Shown: in pieces, positions 23,301-29,800 of the stretch | How the letters are laid out: every line of letters starts with the position of its first letter | Numbering within the stretch: the stretch's first letter is position 1 | Virus record (IMG/VR): IMGVR_UViG_3300044730_001496 | Location: 1-29,800 of that record | DNA from: a virus | Reading direction: 5' to 3' (one strand) | DNA length: 29,800 nt | Translations under genes and position numbers: made by a program | Notes under the pieces: model-generated | What the model saw: the letters and a program-made list of their open reading frames with translations, nothing else | Database searches by the model: none | What the model was told of the DNA's origin: nothing

Positions 23301-24221
23301 TGTATTACTGATAGATATTCATTCCAACCATTGAATGCTCAACAGTCACAAACTCTGAGAGTCAATGATTCTTTATTCGAAAACTATCCAGGACCTGTTG
23401 ATCTGTCTGTAACTTCGGTTGTTTCAACGAGTGGTAATATTATTCGCAACTGTGGAACTGGTCTTAGAACGTATGCTTCTGGTAAGATTACAACCACAAA
23501 CAATATCATTCTTGGACCATCTGATGAGTGGATTCCAACACCTGACATTTATGATAGTGACTACAACTCAGTGAACTTTACTATTCAAAGAGGAGTTACT
23601 TTTAATAGCCCTGTACTTCTTTATGTTGAAGATGGTGACGCTAAAGATATTAGCAGCACTCAGGTTTCAATTATTTCCGCTGGAATTGGTACTGTTGTTG
23701 GACAAGGAACTACAAATGAAACTCTTGGATCAAGATTCTTGAACTTCAATATTACAACTCCAGATTCTGGAACATTTGGAAGACAGAATGGATATATTCA
23801 ACTGAGTCTCACATCAACTCAAACCAATACTCTTGGATTAAGTTCTTCTCTTGGTTATGATATTATTGCCAAGGAGTTTCTTACCCAACCAGCAGGATTT
23901 ACTACATATATTGGTATTGGTACAGGAACCTGGAATACAATCGGTGCTGGAGCAACCCAATACACGGTAACTCTTGATGATTATACACAATTCAGTGGTA
24001 TTTCAACAGGGGATATCGTTAAATTGGTGAACCACTCAGTTTCACCAGATCTATCAACAACTGAATTTACAGTTGCTGAGAAGATTGATGCAGGAGCTAT
24101 AACGAAGAGACTTAGACTTACTGGAATTACAACAACTTCAGTAACTAACGGAGCTCAGACTGGATATATATCTATAAGGAACATCTTTACCATCGCAAAA
24201 GGAAGAGTCGGAGTAATTTAA
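17385..24221 (+). CDS. very large virion structural protein (2278 aa), pectate-lyase-like modules
   Basis: GTG start; AGGA lies 6-9 bases upstream. The N-terminus (GRILYVNPNDLDATDAI, QPFKTIQRALLEAARF, ILLFPGEYVID) is a pectate-lyase-like opening common in cyanophage tail and baseplate proteins. A repeat of the form PHNL-x2-G-x-x-I-x-I-x-G-V...Y-N-x...F-x-Y occurs near residues ~305, ~865 and ~1240. GSGY beta modules occur near ~1088 and ~1135. Near 1825-2045 is a right-handed beta-helix: AITQAINSTVANGGNQLDLSSGTYLV, ITISNLTIDGNSG, GIEVRNSSGHGLYVYDS, LSIEDSSFVDG, GNIIRNCGTGL. Such proteins form baseplate periphery or fibre parts and bind or cut host polysaccharide; catalytic activity cannot be judged here. 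It is separated by one base from the next gene, in the same late operon. Confidence 0.85.
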   Translation: MPLNKLDNFIKNTEGRILYVNPNDLDATDAITNQGNSLAQPFKTIQRALLEAARFSYVKGDNNDLVEKTTILLFPGEYVIDNRPGYAIYDNSGTAYAVPRAGGVGSIAASVLSLGLDSNFDLTQEDNILYKFNSVYGGVVVPRGTSIVGLDLRKTKLRPKYVPNPTDSTVDTAAIFRITGACYFWQFSFFDADSTDVVYTNPDNFASNYRSTPNFSHHKLTCFEFCDGVNQITLSNGATTGLTDLDMYYSKVSNAYNQYRDIDQKFPSSPRGFNKRNPEWQIVGAFASDPISISSIISGNGATPTSVVTVITAVPHNLNQGTPIKIKGVSGSGVVAPYNISTIVQNVVDATTFTYLLPSLSSYPNINPSPSASGATVTVETDTVSGASPYIFNCSLRSVWGMNGLHADGNKSAGFRSTVVAQFTAISLQKDDRAFVKYDKSSRTYQGVNYTTVYGSSLPEGASQTDSTKVYHLDPDAVYRRGWETSHMKISNDSFIQIVSVFAIGFNRHFDANSGGDGSITNSNSNFGQISLTATGFKKEAFSKDNKAFITSVLPPRAVSETETEVQWLAFDDALTKTIGISSHLYLSGFNSPDVLPPSQAQGCRVGAKTNDTLYLVSAGSTFSASIYMCDNVISTTGLTTALGTTSAVKIYDVTSGPTSDSFTIGANNLLTGEKVKIISDDGDLPENITEHVTYYAINNGDNNTVKLASSFTNSSQGQAITVYGGTKLHILSRVSDKDSGELGSPIQYDAQNRNWFVHVNASNDIYNAFVNDTIPNYSSTRELGYLKRKIDQRSLDERLYKFRVVIPKEQENARDPEIGFVIQESSTTGARSNVDFTRTSIATTDYEYNKNPRFIATCSSSSGTITVLTELPHNVQIGEIVNIKNVQSTTNASGVGNSGYNGTFVVTGVPNSYSFQYGQTDIDGTSHLVGTFSNNVGIRSTNLPRFERNDFQSNLYIYDHDVISPYIYNQQDGIYHLYVLNASNAMNAEFTNLEFGQLATNLYPELDRDNVTSNPPTAKTFAKRSPIGAIVTNDLKKSITRESADLLLKTVGLGLTISSVSTGGGTATLTFPRFHGLSGIATGTVTGGSGYVDGTYYNVKLLNGSQTGTWNGATAKVVISSGVVTSVDIIAPGSGYSAAGLYFDQTAIGAGNGAARYTIATTGISTNVGDVVQLAGIGTTASNHYLITSVPSSTQVAVAKTTGDPDILPTQYAFVVGPSSRVLLTYYDSVSGITTVRTTAAHGLLSGNRFQILDSSYNNVGEYVVKEKLAYNQFTITTNKQLSITNGFVMKHGLSANDGISDSSQENYGIRHVSFYGNDKFTLSSAITTGTSISIQSTGIGTAVRLPLGSYIQIDNEIMRVVSSNNNSTATVIRGSLGTRQESHDANSLIRKIEPLAIEFRRPSILRASGHTFEYLGYGPGNYSTGLPQVQVKTLNEQENLLAQGQKRSCGLVIYSGMNNAGEIFSGKTKFDIPAPTETGEDPESVNVIFDNVTIRNRLWVEGGASGTVLSQFDGPVSFNKQVRAKNIDVAESIRAATYENFKLSDLPTTDEPTFAQDRVLKVNDAATGYELTDPHELDIYKLRSFGVSNDPTVYAGIGSTVSSRLQISGISTAKFAINQRVKVFGATDFSDSTLVESPVTASCSAVKVGTAATVSTYFYWVAQYHFRNGKVGPAAQIAPLAGIGQVDIANWNDLNNITLTLARTNTNYGILVYRQESAGTSGTANINNAKLVGILGPKELGSSTSGITWIDYGLYEKTEWSTKGTSNEYTSNQVHFPLVGVTTSRRGWAIDRIVGIGVSFITLNGQYRVNPDGAVKVVHDNTYAITQAINSTVANGGNQLDLSSGTYLVNNITIPTGFSLKGNGKNTVVKLQYFATDLTDGGGNSLEFNGNLVGIATTNPTDITISNLTIDGNSGNNILFNDDLDNYLMYFPEIDSSLIKGIEVRNSSGHGLYVYDSRRLSIEDSSFVDGCITDRYSFQPLNAQQSQTLRVNDSLFENYPGPVDLSVTSVVSTSGNIIRNCGTGLRTYASGKITTTNNIILGPSDEWIPTPDIYDSDYNSVNFTIQRGVTFNSPVLLYVEDGDAKDISSTQVSIISAGIGTVVGQGTTNETLGSRFLNFNITTPDSGTFGRQNGYIQLSLTSTQTNTLGLSSSLGYDIIAKEFLTQPAGFTTYIGIGTGTWNTIGAGATQYTVTLDDYTQFSGISTGDIVKLVNHSVSPDLSTTEFTVAEKIDAGAITKRLRLTGITTTSVTNGAQTGYISIRNIFTIAKGRVGVI

Positions 24222-24222
24222 G

Positions 24223-27200
24223 ATGCCAGATAACACAAACGTTAATAATAATGCAGCAGTTGTCGTTGTAGGTAGAACTGCTCCGGTACCTCCTGGGCAA
24301 CAAACGTCTGAAAAATCTATTCCTGTTGTAATTGCAAGTGATCAATCAACAATTCCAGTTGCTGAACAAAATAAAGTTCAGTCTGAAGTTGCTCTTTCTC
24401 TTCTTGGTATTCCCCGTTCCGAAGTTGCTCTTGGTATCTTTGCTGACGTTAACACTTATGATGTGAACCCAACTGAGTGGGCATCAAATCCTGAACAATA
24501 TTCTACAGTTTCAAATACTGGAGTTTATGCTGGTGTTGGTCAGACAATGGGTTGGGGTCTGACTCACGTTCCTGAAGAATCTGGAGCATTGGTCGAAGGT
24601 CCTGCAGATAGAACCGCAGTTTTAACTTCAAAAAGATTCTTTAGATATCAACCAGGTCGTGTATCTTCTGCAACGTTTGGTGTTAAGACTTCGCTCATCA
24701 GTGATGATGGAGCATCAGTACAAAACCCTGCAGTTCGTAAGTATGGAATTTTTGATAATTACGATGGATATTATTGGGAATCTAGAAATGATGGAACCGG
24801 AGATAACTTCAGTGTCGTTAGAAGAACACAGTCTATCATTTATGAAAACGCACTAACTTTTGGTACTGGTGCTGGGCAACAAACTCAAGATTATGGAAGA
24901 ACAAACCCATTAGATCCATTATCTGCAAGAGGATCTGAGTCGCAATCTAATGCAACGGCACTTCAAAACCCTGTTGCAACACCTAAGAAATTCGGTGATC
25001 TTGTAATCTTAAGAGATAATCTGCTGATGACTCACGCAGCAGTTTATGATCCATCTTTACTTCAAAATGAATCTCAAGTTGGTATTTCAACTGTAACTGG
25101 TGGAAATACGATTTCAATTGCTGGACTTGGAAAAACCATCACTAATGCCACATATGACATTAGTACTGGATTAATGGTCATTACCACTTCTGCAGCTCAC
25201 GGATTTGAAGAAGGTAAGTTTATTACCTTAACTGGTATTGGAATGACTTGTTATTTGAATCCAACTACTCCTATTAGATATCCAAACAGAACTTTTGGAT
25301 ATAATGTGCTTCAAGTGAATTCTAGCACTTCTTTTACTGTTAACATTGGTATTTCAACCGTTCCAACTTACTATCAATCAGGTGGAATGGCAGTTGGTCT
25401 TTCTACTGGACAGTATGTATCCTACTCCAAAGGAACAAACGTTGGAGTGATTACTGGACTCACAGATACTAAGATTTATAGACTTGCTTCTGTTGGTATT
25501 AACACTACAACAGGTCTAGGAACACTTACACTCAATAATCTTGATGGAAGCTCTGTAACTGGCATTACAAATGTCAGTGGTATTTCTTCTCACGTTTTAA
25601 TTACTCCAGTTCCTTTTGTACAACCTACAAGCGGTGCTTTAATTAATGCATCGAGAACAAAATATACAACTGTTAAAGCAACAGGAATGTTCCCATATAT
25701 GTACGAAGATGGTGATGGGAATAATGAAGGATATGTCGATACAACTTTAGGAGCTTCAGATACATCAACTCTAAAAGATCAAATTGATGCAGTTAATACT
25801 TATTATGATAAGTGGGTCAACCAAAACGTCAGTATGGATTATTGGAACGTCTACGAGTATCGTGTTCCAAGATCTAGATTTAGTGGAGATAGACTAGATG
25901 GTGAAACTGAAGATCTACTCTATAGTGATGCTGTAAGCGATAAGAGAGCAGGTCAAAATGTCACTGATGCAGATACTGGAGAGTTATTAACTGATACAAG
26001 TATCTGGGACATTGATCTTACCAAGGTTACAATGTATAAGATTGAATTCTCTTGGTATGGTGCTGTTGGTGCTCTATTCCTTGCTTATGTTCCTGTCAGC
26101 AACGGTGAAGCAAGATGGGTTCGTGTTCATCATTTAAGAGCATCGAACCAACTTAAGGTTTCATCTCTTGGAAATGCAACTCTACCAATTACCTACCTTG
26201 TTTATGGTGGTGGAGGTGCAAACAGATTTGGTTATACAAATACGAAGAGACTTGCATCAACATTCTCTTATGGTTCGGCATCTGAGCACATTGTTAAATA
26301 TGGTGCTTCTTACTATATTGATGGTGGAGACAGAGGAACCGTTAAACTGTTTAGTTACTCTACGCCATCAACTTTAAGCGTTTATGGTTCAAAGAGATTG
26401 TACACTGTAGGTGCTGGAGTCACCGAAGTTGTACTTACAAATGCCACAAGTGCATCTGATCCATACATTACTGCGGGAACTTCTGCTGGTCTTTCTACAT
26501 CTTTCTATGTTGGATCTCAAGTTATTACTTCAAATGTTCTAGATCAAAACATTAAAGTTAACTTTGTAGATACATCAAACAGAAGACTTTATTTAAATGC
26601 TCCATTAAATTCAACTTCATTATCTACGATTACAATTATTCCAAATCGTCTCACACCTTTAATTGGATTAAAGTGTAGAGACTTTATTCAAAGTAGCACT
26701 GGAAGAAATGTAAGAAACAGAACTCAGGTTTATCCAACACGTCTTTCTTCTGGTTCCACTGGAGTTCTTAAACTAGATCTTCTGAAAACTCCTATTTTCC
26801 AGACAACTGCTTCAACAACTGGAACACTTGCTCTTTCTTCTGATACAAATATTGGAAAGACAGGTAATCCAACTCAGGTCGGAGTTAGCAATTCAAGTTA
26901 TCTTTCAGATAATACTGGTGTTTATGGTTATTTCAGAGGATACTATCAAAATGATGTAACTCAAAAACCAATTTCAGTTCTTGGATATCTTGAAAATAGA
27001 GGAACAGTCAGTGGTTATTATTTCTATGCCTTAAATTCAACCTCAGATAATATTATTCTAACCACCAGCAATGACTTCCTGAAAGAAGAGAATAGTGATC
27101 CAACTGGAAATGGAGTTTCTGGTATCACAACTGAATTCACTCTTGCACAATTATCTTCAATTAAGGTTAATCCTCAAGTCAGAAGCCCAATTCCTGGAAC

Positions 27201-27408
27201 TGGAACTGTAGTTTCAAGTATTTTCGTACCTGCTTCTGGAGCACAGTATGATTTATCACCATACTTTGATTATAACAAAGAATATCTTTCCTTCCCACTT
27301 ACAAATCAAGTAGATAGTTTATATCTATGCGCTTCAACACAATCAATATATAATAGCGGAGCAGCATTTGCAGATATCTCTGCAAGCATCACCTGGGAGG
27401 AGCAGTGA
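24223..27408 (+). CDS. large virion structural protein (1061 aa), paralogue A
   Basis: 1061 aa. N-terminal AVVVVGRTAPVPPGQ and SIPVVIASDQSTIPV; then LLGIPRSEVALGIFADV (~60-76), FFRYQPGRVSSATFGVKTS (~138-156), an AAHGFEEGKFITLTGIG beta module (~325), KVTMYKIEFSWYGAVGALFLAYVPV (~601-625), RWVRVHHL and KYGASYYIDGGDRGT (~690-710), and a beta-rich C-terminus ending ITWEEQ. The LLG-RSEV, YQPGR, MYKIEF-WYGA and YGASYYIDG blocks all recur in the next gene, so the two are paralogues. Likely a baseplate or fibre component of the virion; no T4 counterpart is assigned. Three bases separate it from the next gene. Confidence 0.82.
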   Translation: MPDNTNVNNNAAVVVVGRTAPVPPGQQTSEKSIPVVIASDQSTIPVAEQNKVQSEVALSLLGIPRSEVALGIFADVNTYDVNPTEWASNPEQYSTVSNTGVYAGVGQTMGWGLTHVPEESGALVEGPADRTAVLTSKRFFRYQPGRVSSATFGVKTSLISDDGASVQNPAVRKYGIFDNYDGYYWESRNDGTGDNFSVVRRTQSIIYENALTFGTGAGQQTQDYGRTNPLDPLSARGSESQSNATALQNPVATPKKFGDLVILRDNLLMTHAAVYDPSLLQNESQVGISTVTGGNTISIAGLGKTITNATYDISTGLMVITTSAAHGFEEGKFITLTGIGMTCYLNPTTPIRYPNRTFGYNVLQVNSSTSFTVNIGISTVPTYYQSGGMAVGLSTGQYVSYSKGTNVGVITGLTDTKIYRLASVGINTTTGLGTLTLNNLDGSSVTGITNVSGISSHVLITPVPFVQPTSGALINASRTKYTTVKATGMFPYMYEDGDGNNEGYVDTTLGASDTSTLKDQIDAVNTYYDKWVNQNVSMDYWNVYEYRVPRSRFSGDRLDGETEDLLYSDAVSDKRAGQNVTDADTGELLTDTSIWDIDLTKVTMYKIEFSWYGAVGALFLAYVPVSNGEARWVRVHHLRASNQLKVSSLGNATLPITYLVYGGGGANRFGYTNTKRLASTFSYGSASEHIVKYGASYYIDGGDRGTVKLFSYSTPSTLSVYGSKRLYTVGAGVTEVVLTNATSASDPYITAGTSAGLSTSFYVGSQVITSNVLDQNIKVNFVDTSNRRLYLNAPLNSTSLSTITIIPNRLTPLIGLKCRDFIQSSTGRNVRNRTQVYPTRLSSGSTGVLKLDLLKTPIFQTTASTTGTLALSSDTNIGKTGNPTQVGVSNSSYLSDNTGVYGYFRGYYQNDVTQKPISVLGYLENRGTVSGYYFYALNSTSDNIILTTSNDFLKEENSDPTGNGVSGITTEFTLAQLSSIKVNPQVRSPIPGTGTVVSSIFVPASGAQYDLSPYFDYNKEYLSFPLTNQVDSLYLCASTQSIYNSGAAFADISASITWEEQ

Positions 27409-27411
27409 TCT

Positions 27412-29800
27412 ATGTCCGGAGGTGGTAAGGATATAAAAATAGGGGACGATAAACGCAGAATATCGATCGTCCCCAGTAATCAACAAGACTTATATAATAT
27501 ATCAAACGGTGAACTTTTAACTGATGAATTTGGTAATACTTTAATTACTGAAGTTGATACTTATTATACTCTAGATGCAAGCAAAAAAAGATCAACCTCA
27601 ATTGTTTTTAATGATCGTGATGCAGCATATACTAGACTTCAATTTCGGCAAGTTGGTATTGTAACTGCAGTTTATGGTGATTTGGATGTTGATGTTTCTA
27701 CTGGTGTCGGTACAACAGGTGGTGGAACAGTAGGATTTGGAACCACTGTTGCAGATGCAGTTGGTATTGCTGTTACTCTTGCAGAATATCCATATCTAGA
27801 AGTTAGAGTTGTTGATAGAGTTACTCTGCAGGGAAATAAAATTTATTTTGATAGTTCAATTTCAAATTTAGATGTAAGAGTTGGGGACCAAATTGACGGT
27901 CCTGACATTCCTGATGGTACTTTTATTTCAAGAATCGTTGGTCTTGGTAATACATACACGGCATTCTTATCTAATAATATATCATCATCTCAAGTTCAAT
28001 CTGCTCAAGTATTAATTAAAAGGGCAACAGAGACAACAAGAAAGTCTGATGTAATTTGGAAGATTGAAGAGCAATTCAAAGAACAAAGTGAAGTTAGTAC
28101 AACATTACTTGGTGTCAATCGCTCAGAAGTTCAATTAGCTTTATTTTCAAACGTTTCATCTTATGGACTAGATCCTGATGAATTTGAATTTTATTCATAT
28201 GATGCTGGAGTTAGTTTTGGTTCTTGGGATAATAGGGGAAATGAAATTTATGGAAATCGTTATGATGCAACGAGAACTGAAGAAATTCAAGAATCTGCAA
28301 TTAAAATTACTGCGTTTCCTGTACCATATTCTTTTCCCTTTGGACCAAAGTTTGAAAAACTAGGATTGTATAACAATACACTCTTTAGTCAATATATAAC
28401 TTTTATTCAACTAGGAAACGATCTTTATAATTACTTCAATGGTGCAGGTGGAACAGCATATCCATCTGACTGGAAAGATAAGTTCTTATCACCTGCTTTT
28501 GCTTATGTTTCTGGAGGAGACGTTGTTTATGCTGCAGGAACTGAAGCAGCATTTAGGCAGATTGATACTTGGACTGATACCTGGAGAGATATAAAAGATA
28601 GTCTTCTAGTTGATCCTGTAACTGGAAACAATTTTACGTTTACTACAATTATTTTACTTTTGAATTATTATGTAGATTCCACTACAACTAGACCTGGATA
28701 TTCTGATTCTGATCAAAGATATGCATATCTACAATCAAGAAGAGTTTTTAGATATCAGCCTGGTAGAATTAGTGGATTTACATTTGGTTTAAGATCTTCT
28801 ACAGAACCTGTTACTGGTATTACTCTAGAATGGGGAATTTCTAACCCAACAGATCAATATGTTTTTAAAATTGATGCTGGACAGTTTTATATTGTACGCA
28901 GAAGTACAATTCCACTTGAAAGCAGTGCTTTAGCAAGAAGTGGTTTAACTATTGCAGATCAAACACGTATTGTAAGTGGAGATCCATTTGATGATACTCT
29001 ATATTGGACTATTCAAATACCTAGAGATAAATTCAATGGTGATCCATTGAATTCAAATGGACCTTCTGGATATTTGTTGAATCCAGAAAAAGTTACAATG
29101 TATAAGATTGAATTTGGTTGGTATGGTGCTATCGGTGCAAGATTCTATGCTTATATTCCTACAGATAATGGTGATGCAAGATGGGTAGTTATTCATACAT
29201 TAGTCATTGAAAACTCTCTAGGTTCTCCTTGTTTACAAGATTCTTATTTTAGATTTAAGTATGCTCTTAATGTTGCAAACACTGGAGATGTTAGAACACC
29301 ACAGTACATCTATAAGTATGGTGCTTCTTATTATATTGATGGTGATGATGAAGGAACATCTCAAATCTATTCAGCAAGTTCTAAGCAAAGAACAATAAGT
29401 TCTTCAAAAGTTAAGTCTCTTCTTGGAGTTACACCGAAAGATTTTATTCTAAATCGTGATGGAGTTCCGATTCAGAATAAAAAGATTATTGTTCCTACAG
29501 AGTTAAATGTTTCCACAGATTCACTAACAGAAGTTAAGGTTGTAACTTGTACTGCCTGCCCAGGATTTGGTCACGTTTATACACCAGGAATTGCAAAAAC
29601 CGAAAGTGGAAGATATTTGGATATTCAATTTAGTGATCCAAATACAATTACAACAGTTGGTGTAAGTTCTTTTACTGCGGATGATGTTGGTGCTAAGATT
29701 ATTGCCCCATCAATTTATAATGCTTATATTACAAGTGTGAATGTGAACACTCAAACTGCAACTGTGAAGGGATTTGGTGGTTTAGCTAGTTTCTCTTTAA
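27412..29800 (+). CDS. large virion structural protein, paralogue B, 3'-truncated by window
   Basis: ATG 27412; frame open to the last base (at least 796 codons). N-terminus basic and short (MSGGGKDIKIGDDKRRISIVPS). Shared blocks with paralogue A: LLGVNRSEVQLALFSNV (~231), RVFRYQPGRISGFTFGLRSS (~445-464), KVTMYKIEFGWYGAIGARFYAYIP (~560-583), RWVVIHTL, YKYGASYYIDGDDEG (~635-650). A 20-nt stretch is identical between the genes (26029-26048 and 29095-29114). An inserted region of ~200 residues between the RSEV and YQPGR blocks (SYDAGVSFGSWDNRG, FINLGNDL-type helices) is absent from A. Probably a neighbouring subunit of the same virion structure. Confidence 0.82.
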   Translation, partial: MSGGGKDIKIGDDKRRISIVPSNQQDLYNISNGELLTDEFGNTLITEVDTYYTLDASKKRSTSIVFNDRDAAYTRLQFRQVGIVTAVYGDLDVDVSTGVGTTGGGTVGFGTTVADAVGIAVTLAEYPYLEVRVVDRVTLQGNKIYFDSSISNLDVRVGDQIDGPDIPDGTFISRIVGLGNTYTAFLSNNISSSQVQSAQVLIKRATETTRKSDVIWKIEEQFKEQSEVSTTLLGVNRSEVQLALFSNVSSYGLDPDEFEFYSYDAGVSFGSWDNRGNEIYGNRYDATRTEEIQESAIKITAFPVPYSFPFGPKFEKLGLYNNTLFSQYITFIQLGNDLYNYFNGAGGTAYPSDWKDKFLSPAFAYVSGGDVVYAAGTEAAFRQIDTWTDTWRDIKDSLLVDPVTGNNFTFTTIILLLNYYVDSTTTRPGYSDSDQRYAYLQSRRVFRYQPGRISGFTFGLRSSTEPVTGITLEWGISNPTDQYVFKIDAGQFYIVRRSTIPLESSALARSGLTIADQTRIVSGDPFDDTLYWTIQIPRDKFNGDPLNSNGPSGYLLNPEKVTMYKIEFGWYGAIGARFYAYIPTDNGDARWVVIHTLVIENSLGSPCLQDSYFRFKYALNVANTGDVRTPQYIYKYGASYYIDGDDEGTSQIYSASSKQRTISSSKVKSLLGVTPKDFILNRDGVPIQNKKIIVPTELNVSTDSLTEVKVVTCTACPGFGHVYTPGIAKTESGRYLDIQFSDPNTITTVGVSSFTADDVGAKIIAPSIYNAYITSVNVNTQTATVKGFGGLASFSL

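Noticed and set aside
1-29800. CRISPR arrays, insertion sequences
   Set aside because: No regularly spaced repeats with unique spacers and no transposase-like protein were seen in any frame.

Overview
The window is an accessory-rich late-gene segment of a T4-like myovirus, almost certainly a marine cyanophage. It has a zinc-less gp32, cyanophage-style gp4/gp48/gp53/gp54/gp26/gp27/gp5 proteins, very large YQPGR- and GSGY-type virion proteins, T4-type late promoters ((T/C)TAAATA or ATAAATA boxes) and cyanobacterial-type sigma70 promoters. The genome is AT-rich except for the first ~1.26 kb. All assignments are from reading the sequence; no database was searched.

Layout. (1) 1-1848, plus strand: the end of a DUF1825/gp33-like gene, then gp32 behind a TTGACC-17-TATACT promoter and a leader made of four ~9-nt AATCC repeats, then a Mom-like GNAT-fold protein overlapping the gp32 stop. 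(2) 1837-4233, minus strand: gp4, an unknown 124-aa protein, gp48 and gp53 as one operon. (3) Two oppositely oriented CTAAATA boxes at 4234-4272 form a divergent late promoter. (4) 4274-15358, plus strand: tail-core genes gp54-like, gp26, a short frame-shifted ORF, two tape-measure-like proteins (the second with muramidase and M23 peptidase domains), gp27-like hub, gp5 without lysozyme, a separate beta-helix spike, an S74 self-cleaving chaperone protein and an unknown structural protein. A minus-strand GIY-YIG homing endonuclease (6043-6657) interrupts this run. (5) 15359-17356, an island between structural genes: a perfect-consensus early promoter, two small genes (one a Phd/YefM-like orphan antitoxin), three tRNAs and a second GIY-YIG endonuclease. 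The third tRNA is tRNA-Leu(UAA) split by a complete 198-nt group I intron. (6) 17385-29800, plus strand: a 2278-aa virion protein and two paralogous large structural proteins, the last running off the window.

Most notable signals: the tRNA-Leu(UAA) intron, placed as in cyanobacteria and chloroplasts; an in-frame T TTT TTC slippery heptamer at the end of gp26 that would fuse it to the next ORF in the manner of tail-assembly chaperones; the endonuclease inserted in the tail of that ORF with a synonymously recoded copy of the lost C-terminus on the far side; and a shared control cassette upstream of both endonucleases (late promoter, left arm, terminator hairpin, late promoter, right arm, start codon) whose arms differ in sequence between the two copies but remain complementary.

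Genes act together as follows: host-type promoters serve gp32 and the tRNA/small-gene island early, and T4-type late promoters drive the baseplate, tail and fibre blocks. gp26 and its frameshift product probably chaperone the tape measure; gp27, gp5 and the spike form the hub and puncturing tip; gp53, gp48 and gp54 complete the baseplate and start the tube; gp4 finishes the head.
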